From positions 37,694 to 101,693 of the forward strand of contig JAQTXC010000003.1 of assembly GCA_028689015.1 (NCBI GenBank): a stretch of DNA of 64,000 nucleotides, in the 5' to 3' direction. The DNA comes from Dechloromonas sp. GTDB lineage: Bacteria; Pseudomonadota; Gammaproteobacteria; Burkholderiales; Rhodocyclaceae. Each line of letters begins with the position of its first letter. Position 1 is the first letter of the stretch. The translations under genes and the position numbers were made by a program. Under the pieces are notes generated by a model. That model was not told where the DNA came from and did not search any database. It saw only the letters and a list, made by a program, of their open reading frames with translations. Of this stretch, positions 20,264-29,893 are shown in pieces.

Positions 20264-22484
20264 ATTACCCCTGCTGCTCCTTGTCACGCTCTTGATCGTC
20301 AGCGCCTTGTGGCTACGTAGCGAGTTCAGCCAGCGCTTAGGCGAACAGCGGGCCAATGCCTTGTTCAACAACACCCTGATCGGCATGGCACGCATCAGCC
20401 CTCATGGCCGATGGATCGCCGTCAACCCCACCCTGTGCCGTATTTTGGACACCCCTGCCGGGCAATTGATTGGCCGACACTGGTTAGATATCCTCGATCC
20501 GGATGAACGCGCTATTGCAGAACAGCGCTTCGCTGAAGCCTGTGCCCTGCCCGGGAGCGAGTTTACCCACACGCACCGCCTGAAACAGGCCGGCCCGATT
20601 GCCCGCTATGTCTCGCTGGCCTTCCAGCCGGTGTGGGACAAAAAGAGCGAAATTTCCTATTTCACCCTCTTGATCGAGGACATCACGGCCCGCCACGAAG
20701 CCGAGCGCAAGCTATCCCGCCAGGTGGCCCGCTCGGAAGCCATGGTCGAACTGCCACAGCGGGCTGAAACCCTGTCCGAACCAACCTTCATGCAATACGC
20801 AACGGGCGAGGCAGAGCGCCTCACCGGCAGCCAGATTGCTTTCATGCATTTCGTCAACGACGATGAAGAGAGCATTGAACTGGTTGCCTGGTCGAACAAT
20901 ACCCTGGCCCATTACTGCCATGCCACGTACCAGAGCCATTACCCGGTCAGTGAGGCCGGCATCTGGGCCGACGCCATTCGCCAACGCGATGTGGTCATCG
21001 TCAATGATTACGCCCAGGCCAGCAACCGGCGCGGCCTGCCGGAAGGCCACTCACCACTGCACCGCCTGCTCTGCGTTCCCGTTATCGAAAACGGCAAGGT
21101 CTGCATGGTGACCGGCGTCGGCAACAAGAGCACGCCTTATGGCGAAACCGATGTCGACACCGTGCGCCTGATCGGCAACGAAACCTGGCGCATTGCCCGT
21201 CGCGCCCGGGTGGACAAAGCACTGCAACTGGCCATGCAAGTGGTTAACGCCAGCCCAGTCGTCTGCTTTCGCTGGCAGGCCAGCAACGGCTGGCCCGTCG
21301 TATTCGTATCGGACAATATCCGGCAGTGGGGCTACACCCCGGAACAGTTGATCACTGGCCAGCCGCTTTTTGCCGATATCGTGCACCCTGAGGATCTGCC
21401 CCGGGTGGCTGATGAGGTCATGCGCCACACGGCCAGCGGCTGTAGCAATTACGAACAGGAGTACCGGCTGATCACGGCGGAAAAACAGCTGATCTGGGTG
21501 GTCGACCGCACACAAGTCATCCGCGACACCATGGGCCTGCCGCTGTTTTACGACGGCGTGCTGACCGATATTACTGACCGCAAGACACAGCAACTCCTGC
21601 TCGCCGACAACCTGAAACAGCAGCAGGCATTGAACAAGCGTCTGGAAGAAGCCAACAACCAGTTGCTGCAATCCGAAAAAATGGCCTCCATCGGCCAGTT
21701 GGCGGCCGGTGTCGCCCACGAACTGAACAACCCGATCGGCTTCGTTCACTCCAACCTGGGCACCCTCGACGGCTATCTGCACGACCTGATGGCCATCATC
21801 GACGGCTATGAGCAGGCCACGACCGAGCACTGTACCGACCCCGCCGTCCTTGGCAAGATCTCACGCCTGCGCGAGGAACGCGATTTCGCTTTCCTCAAGG
21901 CCGATATTTTCAGCCTGGTCGCTGAGTCGAAAGATGGCCTGAACCGTGTCAAGAAAATCGTCCAGGATCTAAAAAGCTTCTCGCGCGTTGGCGAACAGGA
22001 ATGGCAGGAAGCCGACTTGCACCAGGGGCTGGAATCGACACTCAACATTGTCTGGAACGAACTCAAGTACAAGTGCCAGATCATCAAGGATTACGGCGAT
22101 TTACCGCCGGTTTATTGCCTGATTTCGCAATTGAACCAGGTATTCATGAACCTGCTGGTCAATGCCAGCCAAGCCATCGACAAACAGGGGACCGTCACCT
22201 TGCGCACCTGCTGCCTGGACAACGACAAGGTCTGCATCGAAATCAGCGACACCGGCTGCGGCATCCCGGCCGAACACCTGAGCCGCATTTTCGACCCCTT
22301 CTTCACCACCAAACCGGTCGGCCAGGGCACCGGCCTCGGCCTTTCGCTGTCCTACAGCATCGTGCAACGCCATCAGGGACAACTGACGGTCCGCAGCACG
22401 CCAGGCCAGGGCACAAGCTTCCGCGTAATCCTGCCCATTCACCCGTCGACCGCAAGCACACCCGCCCCGGAGGCTGCCCGATGA
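20256..22484 (+). CDS. PAS-GAF-PAS sensor histidine kinase
   Basis: 742 aa; N-terminal TM segment; [32 protein letters not shown]-box; [39 protein letters not shown] HATPase. Confidence 0.9.
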   Translation: MTELPLLLLVTLLIVSALWLRSEFSQRLGEQRANALFNNTLIGMARISPHGRWIAVNPTLCRILDTPAGQLIGRHWLDILDPDERAIAEQRFAEACALPGSEFTHTHRLKQAGPIARYVSLAFQPVWDKKSEISYFTLLIEDITARHEAERKLSRQVARSEAMVELPQRAETLSEPTFMQYATGEAERLTGSQIAFMHFVNDDEESIELVAWSNNTLAHYCHATYQSHYPVSEAGIWADAIRQRDVVIVNDYAQASNRRGLPEGHSPLHRLLCVPVIENGKVCMVTGVGNKSTPYGETDVDTVRLIGNETWRIARRARVDKALQLAMQVVNASPVVCFRWQASNGWPVVFVSDNIRQWGYTPEQLITGQPLFADIVHPEDLPRVADEVMRHTASGCSNYEQEYRLITAEKQLIWVVDRTQVIRDTMGLPLFYDGVLTDITDRKTQQLLLADNLKQQQALNKRLEEANNQLLQSEKMASIGQLAAGVAHELNNPIGFVHSNLGTLDGYLHDLMAIIDGYEQATTEHCTDPAVLGKISRLREERDFAFLKADIFSLVAESKDGLNRVKKIVQDLKSFSRVGEQEWQEADLHQGLESTLNIVWNELKYKCQIIKDYGDLPPVYCLISQLNQVFMNLLVNASQAIDKQGTVTLRTCCLDNDKVCIEISDTGCGIPAEHLSRIFDPFFTTKPVGQGTGLGLSLSYSIVQRHQGQLTVRSTPGQGTSFRVILPIHPSTASTPAPEAAR

Positions 22485-23797
22485 GCGACCCCTCGCAAGC
22501 ACCCACCCTGCTCTTCGTCGATGACGAACCTGGCATTCTGTCGGCCCTGCGCCGCCTGTTCCGCCCCCATGGCTACCGTATTTTCATTGCGGAGGGCGGC
22601 GCCGCCGGCCTGGCTGTACTTGAACAAGAAAACGTCGATCTCGTCATTTCCGACATGCGCATGCCGGAAATGGATGGGGCCGCCTTCCTCAAGCAGGTCC
22701 GCGAACGCTGGCCCGGCATCATGCGCATCCTGCTGACGGGCTATGCCGACATCACGTCGACGGTTTCAGCGATCAATGAAGGACAGATCTATCGCTACGT
22801 CGCCAAACCCTGGGACGACAACGAAATCCTTGGTGTCGTCCGCGAAGCCATCGAGCGCCAGCGCCTGGAGGCCGAAAACCAGCGGCTCAATACGCTGATC
22901 CAGGCCCAGAACGAAGCGCTTAAGCAACTCAATGCCAGCCTGGAACACAAGGTTGCCGAACGTACCGCCGAACTACGCCAGGCACTCAGTTTTGTCGAGC
23001 AGGCGCATGGCGAACTGAAAAAATCCTTCCTGACCAGCGTCCATGTTTTCGCCGGGCTCATCGAACTGCGCAGCGGCCCGGCCGGCAAGCAACTGAGCGG
23101 CCATGGCCGCCGGGTGGCCGAACAGGCCCGCGCCCTGGCCCTGCGCATGGGAGTCGCCGACAACGAGGTCCAGAACATCATGCTGGCCGGCCTGCTGCAC
23201 GACATCGGCAAGCTGGGCCTGCCAGACGACCTGCTGAGCAAGCCTTTCAACACCTTGACCGTCGAACAACGGGCTGCCGTGGTCAAACACCCAATCATCG
23301 GCCAGAACATCCTGATCGGCATCGCCAAGTTCAAGGAAGCCGCGCTGATCGTTCGCCACCACCACGAGTGTTTCGATGGTAGCGGCTATCCCGATCACCT
23401 GGCCGGCATCGCCATCCCGCAGGGCAGCCGCATTCTCAGCGTCGCCAACGATTACGACGCCCTACAGATTGGCACCCTGGCCCAGCGCCCGCTGAAAGCG
23501 AGCGAAGCCGCCACCTTTCTGGTCGAAAATCGCGGCAAACGTTACGACCCGACGGTGGTCGACCATTTCATCCGCCAACTCGCCGACAGCCAGAAATCGG
23601 CGATCAGCGAAATGCCCTTACGTTCGATCCACCTCAAGCCCGGCATGGTGCTGAGCCGGGAGCTGACGCACAAGGATGGCTATCTGCTACTCGCCAAAGG
23701 TAGCGTGCTCAGCGGCGAAATCATCGGCCAGTTGGTCAAAATGGAAGAAGCCGAACAGCACCCGGTCACGCTTTATATCCGCCAGGAGGCCGCATGA
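22481..23797 (+). CDS. REC-HD-GYP response regulator (c-di-GMP phosphodiesterase)
   Basis: Start ATG at 22481 (ATGA overlap with upstream kinase); TLLFVDDEPGILSALRRLF...KPWDDNEIL; LLHDIGKLGLPDDLL and HHHECFDGSGYPDHLAG. The track ORF (22001..23797) extends upstream spuriously. Confidence 0.92.
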   Translation: MSDPSQAPTLLFVDDEPGILSALRRLFRPHGYRIFIAEGGAAGLAVLEQENVDLVISDMRMPEMDGAAFLKQVRERWPGIMRILLTGYADITSTVSAINEGQIYRYVAKPWDDNEILGVVREAIERQRLEAENQRLNTLIQAQNEALKQLNASLEHKVAERTAELRQALSFVEQAHGELKKSFLTSVHVFAGLIELRSGPAGKQLSGHGRRVAEQARALALRMGVADNEVQNIMLAGLLHDIGKLGLPDDLLSKPFNTLTVEQRAAVVKHPIIGQNILIGIAKFKEAALIVRHHHECFDGSGYPDHLAGIAIPQGSRILSVANDYDALQIGTLAQRPLKASEAATFLVENRGKRYDPTVVDHFIRQLADSQKSAISEMPLRSIHLKPGMVLSRELTHKDGYLLLAKGSVLSGEIIGQLVKMEEAEQHPVTLYIRQEAA

Positions 23798-24360
23798 GCC
23801 GCATCCTCATCCTTGATGACGAAGCCCCCATCGTCAACGCCTTGCAACGCCTGTTACGCCTGGCGCCCTGCCATTACGGCGGGCAGACCTTCCCGCTGGA
23901 AGTGAGGGCCTGCACTTCGCCCCTGGCCGCCCTGGCCCTGGCCGAGCACGAAGAATTCGACCTGTTCATGAGCGACTACCGCATGCCAGAAATGGACGGC
24001 ATCGAATTTCTGAAGGCGAGCAAGCGCCTGCAGCCGGATGCCGCCCGCCTCATCCTGTCTGGCTACGCCGACCTCAACGCCTTGGTGCGCGCGGTCAACG
24101 AGGTTGGGATCGAACGTTTCATTGGCAAGCCATGGAACGACTACGACCTGATGTCGGCCATCGCCCAGGCGCTGGCCCATCGCAACCTGCTACTCGAAAA
24201 TCGCCAGTTGGCCAATCTGGTCCGCCTTGAAATGGGTGACATGACCGCCGAGCAACTGGAGGCGGAACGTCTTGAGCGCCTCGAACCGGGGATCACCACA
24301 GTCAATTGGGGCCCCGATGGTTCGGTCCTCCTCGACCCCGAATTACTGAAAAACGACTGA
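23794..24360 (+). CDS. Stand-alone response regulator (HupR/RpfG-type REC)
   Basis: 188 aa; ILILDDEAPIVNALQRLL...LFMSDYRMPEMDGIEFLKAS...LSGYADLNALVRAVNEVGIERFIGKPWNDYDLM; ATGA overlap. Confidence 0.88.
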   Translation: MSRILILDDEAPIVNALQRLLRLAPCHYGGQTFPLEVRACTSPLAALALAEHEEFDLFMSDYRMPEMDGIEFLKASKRLQPDAARLILSGYADLNALVRAVNEVGIERFIGKPWNDYDLMSAIAQALAHRNLLLENRQLANLVRLEMGDMTAEQLEAERLERLEPGITTVNWGPDGSVLLDPELLKND

Positions 24361-24368
24361 GCCCCATC

Positions 24369-25013
24369 GTGCCCGACCTCAGCGGCCAGACCCTGACCTT
24401 CAAGCTGGTGTATTACGGCCCGGCACAGAGCGGCAAGACCACGAACTTGCTACGCCTGCATGACCAACTGGCCCCGGCGATGAAGGGCGAACTCATGACC
24501 ATGGAAACCAAGGACGACCGGACCTTGTTCTTCGACCTGCTGCCGCTCGGTTTTCGCGCCCCTTCCGGCCTGCTGCTCAAGTTTCGTTTGTTCACCGTAC
24601 CCGGCCAGGTGGCGCACGATGGCACCCGCAAGGCTGTGTTGTCGCGCGCCGACGGCGTCGTTTTCGTCGCTGATGCGGCGCGCAACCAGGAAAGCAACAA
24701 CGCCGAGTCTTTCCGCAGCCTGGCAGAAAACTGCGCCCGCGTCGGCCTCGACTTCGAGCACCTGCCGCTGGTCGTCCAGTTCAACAAATGCGACCTGCCG
24801 GACGCCGTGCCTGAAGCGGAAATCCGTGAGCGCTGGGCTAGCGCGCCCTGGCCGCTGATTTTTTCAGTGGCCATCCACGGCCAGGGCATCCGTCCGACTT
24901 TCGAAAATCTGTTGCGCGCGGTCTACCGACGTTTTGCCACAGAATTCAGCCTGGCCGAAACCCACCGACTGGACGAAAACCAATTTGTCGCACACACCCT
25001 GGGACAGCCATGA
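24369..25013 (+). CDS. MglA-like small Ras-family GTPase
   Basis: GTG start at 24369; VYYGPAQSGKTTNLLRLHDQL (P-loop), FRLFTVPGQVAHDGTRKAVLSRADGVVFVADA, VVQFNKCDLP (NKxD). Track ORF begins upstream in-frame at 24306. Confidence 0.85.
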   Translation: MPDLSGQTLTFKLVYYGPAQSGKTTNLLRLHDQLAPAMKGELMTMETKDDRTLFFDLLPLGFRAPSGLLLKFRLFTVPGQVAHDGTRKAVLSRADGVVFVADAARNQESNNAESFRSLAENCARVGLDFEHLPLVVQFNKCDLPDAVPEAEIRERWASAPWPLIFSVAIHGQGIRPTFENLLRAVYRRFATEFSLAETHRLDENQFVAHTLGQP

Positions 25014-26215
25014 ACGCCGGCTTTGACCACGAATGGACGCTGGCCGAATTGCTCGATGACGGCCTGGTCGACCGTAGCGCCCGGGCCCTGGCCCCTTTGC
25101 TGGGCGGCGACGTCGCGATCAGCCATGCCGACGGCCGAATCGCCTGGGGCCTGCTCAACGCCCACAGCCGTGGCGAACCGCTGATCGTCGAACTGGAAGC
25201 GATCGGTTATCTCCATAGCCACAGCGCCAGCCCAACCGCCCTGCGGGCCGGCCGCGACCTGCTGCTCACCTTGCTGCGCGCCCAGATGCGTTTCAAGATG
25301 GCCTCGACGCTGCATCTCGAAGCGGTCGCCGAAGATTTCGAATCACTCAAGCGCGAGCACGCCCGTCTACTCGAATCGGAAAGCCGCTATCGCAAGCTGT
25401 CCGAAGAACTGGAGGGCCGCGTTCGCCAACAAGTGGCGCAATTGCAAGAGCGCCAGCAAATGCTCTACGAGGCGGAAAAACTGGCCTCGGTCGGCCAACT
25501 GGCGGCGGGCATGGCACACGAAATCAACAACCCGCTCGGTTTCGTGCGCAGCAACCTGGGCAGCTTCGAAAAATACCTGCGCGCCTTTACTCAACTCAAA
25601 GCCCAACTCGATCCACCCGGCCAGGCCGTCTGGCAAACCCTCGACCTCGACTTCATGCTCGACGACGGTCAGGCACTGCTTGAGGAAAGTGCCCGTGGCC
25701 TGGAAAGAATTGCCCGTATCGTGGCCGATTTAAAGGCGTTTTCCAACGTCGACCGCGCCAGCGAGGAGGTGATCGATGTCAACACCTGTATCCGCGAAGC
25801 GGCCCAGATGCTGACCACCCAGCAACCGGCCGGCATCAGTCTGCAGTTTGACCTGTTACCCCTGCCTGGCCTGTTCGGCCTGCCCGGCCACCTGAACCAG
25901 ATGTTCTTCAACCTGCTGCGCAATGCCCAGCAGGCGATCATCGATGCTGGGCGTCCCGGTGAAATCCAGATCAGCTCGGAGGCCACCGAGGCCGGCATTT
26001 TCATTCGCATTCAAGACAACGGGATTGGCATGACCGATGAACAAATCAGCCATGCGTTCGAGCCCTTCTACACCACCCGGGCGGTGGGTGCCGGGGTCGG
26101 CCTGGGCCTGGCCACGGCCCGCAACATCGCACTCGCTCACAGCGGCTCGATCCAGTTGCGCAGCCAGTCCGACCTTGGCAGCACCGCCACCGTCTTCTTT
26201 CCAACCCCGCCATGA
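25010..26215 (+). CDS. Sensor histidine kinase with uncharacterised N-terminal domain
   Basis: 401 aa; EKLASVGQLAAGMAHEINNPLGFVRSNLGSF H-box; DNGIGMTDEQISHAFEPFYTTRAVGAGVGLGLATARNIA; ATGA overlap with the MglA-like gene. Confidence 0.88.
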   Translation: MNAGFDHEWTLAELLDDGLVDRSARALAPLLGGDVAISHADGRIAWGLLNAHSRGEPLIVELEAIGYLHSHSASPTALRAGRDLLLTLLRAQMRFKMASTLHLEAVAEDFESLKREHARLLESESRYRKLSEELEGRVRQQVAQLQERQQMLYEAEKLASVGQLAAGMAHEINNPLGFVRSNLGSFEKYLRAFTQLKAQLDPPGQAVWQTLDLDFMLDDGQALLEESARGLERIARIVADLKAFSNVDRASEEVIDVNTCIREAAQMLTTQQPAGISLQFDLLPLPGLFGLPGHLNQMFFNLLRNAQQAIIDAGRPGEIQISSEATEAGIFIRIQDNGIGMTDEQISHAFEPFYTTRAVGAGVGLGLATARNIALAHSGSIQLRSQSDLGSTATVFFPTPP

Positions 26216-28452
26216 CTGACTACAGCGCCCTGTTCACTGGCAAGTCCAACACCGCGCAAGCCCCGGCGGCCCATCTGACGCCGCCGCGTTATCGTCTGCT
26301 GCTGGTTGATGACGAGCCCGGCATCGTCAAGGCCCTGAGCCGCGTTTTCCGCCAGGAAAACTACGAGGTAGTGACCGCCGGCAACGGCGAGGAAGGCTTG
26401 CGCCTTCTGGCCGCGCACACGGTCCACTTGGTCATTAGCGACTTTTTGATGCCTGGGATGGACGGCGCCCGCTTCCTGCGCGAAGTCAAAAGCCGCTCCC
26501 CCGACACCCTGCGCATCATGCTGACCGGGCACGCCAACACCGATGCGGTGATGGGCGCGATCAACGAGGGTGCGGTCTACAAATTCATTCTCAAGCCCTG
26601 GAACGATGACGACCTGCGGGTGACGGTTGCCCTAGCCTTGGAACAGTACGATCTGATCACCCGCAACCGGGCATTGAAAGCAGAGAACGACAAGAAAACC
26701 AAGGAAATTTCCGCCCTGGCCAAGCTGGCCGCCACGCACCGCAGCCGTCTCGGCATCATGCTACACAAGCACAATCTGCTCACCGCCGCCCAGGTGCAGG
26801 AACTGAGCATGCAGCAGGAAAAGCGCAAGGAACCCTTGATCAGCATCCTGCTCGACAAGGACTGGGTGCCCGAACGCCGCATCCGCGATCTGCTCAAGCG
26901 TGAAATGCTGATCGACGACGTGCAACTGCCGGAATTTGCTATTGATCCGGCCATGGCCGACCTCATTCCACACAGCTTCTGCGCCCGCCAACTGGTTGTC
27001 CCGCTCAAGCTCGATGGCCGGCGTCTGATGCTGGCCATGGCCGACCCGCTGGATGAAGGCCTGCTCGACGAAATCCGCTTCACCGCCGGACTGGAAATCA
27101 ACGCCGTGATGGCCGACGCGGCCGCCATCCGGCAGAAAATCGACCAACTGTACGGCACGGGCAATGTCGATTTCCGTGAACTGGAAACCTTCGCGTCCTC
27201 GCCCGACCCCTACGAGGGGATCGAGATCGTCATCGAGGATGATAACGATACCAAGCTCGAAGACCTGCTGCGTGACACCGAGGCGCCGCCGGCCATTCGC
27301 CTGGCCAACGCCATCATCATCGAAGCGATCCGCCTGGGCGCTTCCGACATTCACATCCAGCCGCGCACCAAAAGCGTCATCGTCCGTTACCGCATCGATG
27401 GCGTCCTCTCGGACAAGATCGGCATCCCGCACCAGTTGCATCAATCGCTGGTCTCGCGCTTGAAGATCATGTCGGAACTTGATATTTCCGAACGGCGCCG
27501 GCCACAGGATGGCCGCATCACCGTCAAAACACCCATGCGCATGGTCGATCTGCGCATCTCGACGCTGCCGACGATCAATGGCGAAAAAATCGTGATGCGC
27601 CTGCTCGACCGCAACTCTGCGGTCCATAGTCTGGACAAGCTGGGTTTCGCCGCCGATGACCTGCTGCGTGTCGCCAACATGGTGGCCAAGCCGCAGGGTA
27701 TCATCCTGGCCACCGGCCCGACCGGCAGCGGCAAGACCACCACCCTCTATTCACTGCTGCAGCACGACGCTACGCCCGACAAAAACTACGTCACCATTGA
27801 AGACCCGGTCGAGTACTACCTCGACATGGCGGGCCAGGTGCTGGTCCGCGAGAAAATCGGCCTGACCTTCCCGTCCGTGCTGCGCGCCCTGCTGCGCCAG
27901 GACCCGGACGTCATCCTGCTCGGCGAGATTCGTGATTTCGAAACCGCTGAAGTGGCCTTCCACGCCGCCCTCACCGGCCACCTCGTCTATTCAACCCTGC
28001 ACACCAACTCGGCGGTCGCCACCATTGCCCGCTTGTTCGACCTCGGCCTCAAACCCTACGTCGTCGCCACCGCCCTGGAAGGCATCATCGCCCAGCGCCT
28101 GGTCCGCCGCATTTGCCCGGCCTGTCGTGAAGAAATCGCACCCAATCGCGAACTGCTGGCCCGCCTCGGCGCGGAGTTCACGGCGATCAATCAGGCTTGG
28201 CGCGGGCGCGGCTGTCATGAATGCCATGGCAGTGGCTACAAAGGACGGCAAGGGATCTATGAAGTGCTGTCCCTGAACGATAATTTACGCGACCGCATCG
28301 GCAGCGGCGCCAGTGTCCTGGAAATTCGTCGCACCCTGCGTGAGCAGGGTGTTCATGGTATCGCTCGCGATGCTGCGCTACGCGTCATTGATGGCGCCAC
28401 CACACTGGATGAGATCCTCCGTGTGCTGGGCCCCCAAGATGGAAAGGAATAA
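26212..28452 (+). CDS. REC-MshEN/T2SSE_N-PilB/GspE-type ATPase fusion
   Basis: N-terminal REC (LLLVDDEPGIVKALSRVF...KPWNDDDL); T2SSE_N/MshEN-like segment; ATPase Walker A GPTGSGKTTTLYSLL, LLGEIRDFETAEVAFHAALTGHLVYSTLHTN, tetracysteine CPAC...CHEC. Confidence 0.92.
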   Translation: MTDYSALFTGKSNTAQAPAAHLTPPRYRLLLVDDEPGIVKALSRVFRQENYEVVTAGNGEEGLRLLAAHTVHLVISDFLMPGMDGARFLREVKSRSPDTLRIMLTGHANTDAVMGAINEGAVYKFILKPWNDDDLRVTVALALEQYDLITRNRALKAENDKKTKEISALAKLAATHRSRLGIMLHKHNLLTAAQVQELSMQQEKRKEPLISILLDKDWVPERRIRDLLKREMLIDDVQLPEFAIDPAMADLIPHSFCARQLVVPLKLDGRRLMLAMADPLDEGLLDEIRFTAGLEINAVMADAAAIRQKIDQLYGTGNVDFRELETFASSPDPYEGIEIVIEDDNDTKLEDLLRDTEAPPAIRLANAIIIEAIRLGASDIHIQPRTKSVIVRYRIDGVLSDKIGIPHQLHQSLVSRLKIMSELDISERRRPQDGRITVKTPMRMVDLRISTLPTINGEKIVMRLLDRNSAVHSLDKLGFAADDLLRVANMVAKPQGIILATGPTGSGKTTTLYSLLQHDATPDKNYVTIEDPVEYYLDMAGQVLVREKIGLTFPSVLRALLRQDPDVILLGEIRDFETAEVAFHAALTGHLVYSTLHTNSAVATIARLFDLGLKPYVVATALEGIIAQRLVRRICPACREEIAPNRELLARLGAEFTAINQAWRGRGCHECHGSGYKGRQGIYEVLSLNDNLRDRIGSGASVLEIRRTLREQGVHGIARDAALRVIDGATTLDEILRVLGPQDGKE

Positions 28453-28456
28453 AAAC

Positions 28457-29893
28457 ATGCAAGCCTTTGTCTGGGATAAGCGTTTCGAAACCGGCATCGA
28501 CGTTGTCGACCGCCAACATCGGCAATTGGTTGATGCGACCAATGAACTGGGCGACGTCCTCGTCCTCGGTGACGTGTCTGATGAACAGTTGCAACCTATT
28601 TTTCATCGCCTGGCCGACTATGCGCGTCGTCACTTCGCTGACGAAGAACAACTGATGCACACCCGGCAGGTGGCGGCACAGCACACTCAGGAACATATTG
28701 CCCACCACCATCAGTTCATCGAGCAGGTGCTGACGCTGTGGCGCTCGCGCAGCACGATGAAAAATCCGGCCGAAACATTGCATGGCTTTCTCACCGCCTG
28801 GCTGACAGTGCATATTCTGGGCGAGGATCAGGCCATGGCCCGGCAAATTGCCCGCATTGAAGGCGGCCAGTCGGCACCAGAGGCTTACGCAGCAGACCAG
28901 GCGGCCGGCGACCCGATCAACGGTATTCTGCTGGAGGCGCTAGGGCGACTTTACGGCCTGCTGAGCGAGCAAAACTATAATCTGGCACAAATCAACAATT
29001 CGCTGGAGCAGCGTGTCAGCGAACGAACGCAGGACCTGGCTTCGGCCAATACCCAGTTAGTACACGAACGGGCTGAACTGACCCGTCTGCTACACAAGGT
29101 CGAGGAGGCTCAACAGCAATTGCTGCAATCGGAAAAAATGGCCGCCATCGGCCAACTGGCGGCCGGCGTGGCGCACGAAATCAACAATCCGGTCGGCTTC
29201 GTCAATTCCAATCTCGGCACCCTGAAAACCTATATCGATCGCCTGATGTCGCTGGTCGACGCCTACGAAAAGAATGACCCAACTCTGATCAAACAATGCC
29301 GCCAGGCGGCCGATATCGATTTTCTGCGTGAAGATCTGCCGTCTCTGGTCGACGAATCCCGAGAGGGCCTGTCACGAGTCACCAAGATCGTCCAGGACTT
29401 GAAGGATTTTTCGCGAGTCGACCAGGCCGAGTTGCAAGCCGCCGACCTCAATGCCGCGCTCGAAAGCACACTCAACGTGGTCTGGAACGAACTCAAATAC
29501 AAAGCCGACATTGTCCGCCAACTAAGCGACCTGCCCGACATCGTCTGTGTTCCCGCTCAAATCAATCAGGTTTTCATGAACCTGCTGCTCAATGCCGCGC
29601 AGGCCATCCCGCAACACGGCACGATCACCTTACGCTCCGGCCTGGACAATACACACGCCTGGTTTGAAATCGAGGACACCGGCAGCGGCATGAGTGAGGC
29701 GGTGCAAAAACGCATCTTCGAACCTTTCTACACCACCAAGCCCGTCGGCAAGGGCACCGGTCTCGGGCTGTCCATTTCCTACGACATCATCGTCAAGAAA
29801 CACCATGGCCGCATGGACGTGCGCAGCACCGTGGGGAAAGGCAGCTGTTTCCGCATTTGCTTGCCACGCCAGCCATCCGTCGAGCTCACCTGA
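28457..29893 (+). CDS. Bacteriohemerythrin-histidine kinase fusion
   Basis: N-terminal hemerythrin motifs (DVVDRQHRQLVDATNEL, YARRHFADEEQLMH, HTQEHIAHHHQFIEQ, WLTVHILGEDQAMA) followed by [31 protein letters not shown] and an HATPase domain. Start reset from 28313 to ATG 28457. Confidence 0.9.
   Translation: MQAFVWDKRFETGIDVVDRQHRQLVDATNELGDVLVLGDVSDEQLQPIFHRLADYARRHFADEEQLMHTRQVAAQHTQEHIAHHHQFIEQVLTLWRSRSTMKNPAETLHGFLTAWLTVHILGEDQAMARQIARIEGGQSAPEAYAADQAAGDPINGILLEALGRLYGLLSEQNYNLAQINNSLEQRVSERTQDLASANTQLVHERAELTRLLHKVEEAQQQLLQSEKMAAIGQLAAGVAHEINNPVGFVNSNLGTLKTYIDRLMSLVDAYEKNDPTLIKQCRQAADIDFLREDLPSLVDESREGLSRVTKIVQDLKDFSRVDQAELQAADLNAALESTLNVVWNELKYKADIVRQLSDLPDIVCVPAQINQVFMNLLLNAAQAIPQHGTITLRSGLDNTHAWFEIEDTGSGMSEAVQKRIFEPFYTTKPVGKGTGLGLSISYDIIVKKHHGRMDVRSTVGKGSCFRICLPRQPSVELT

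Noticed and set aside
22001-22480. Upstream extension of the HD-GYP ORF
   Set aside because: Overlaps the kinase HATPase region in another frame; the ATGA-coupled start at 22481 begins exactly at the REC domain.
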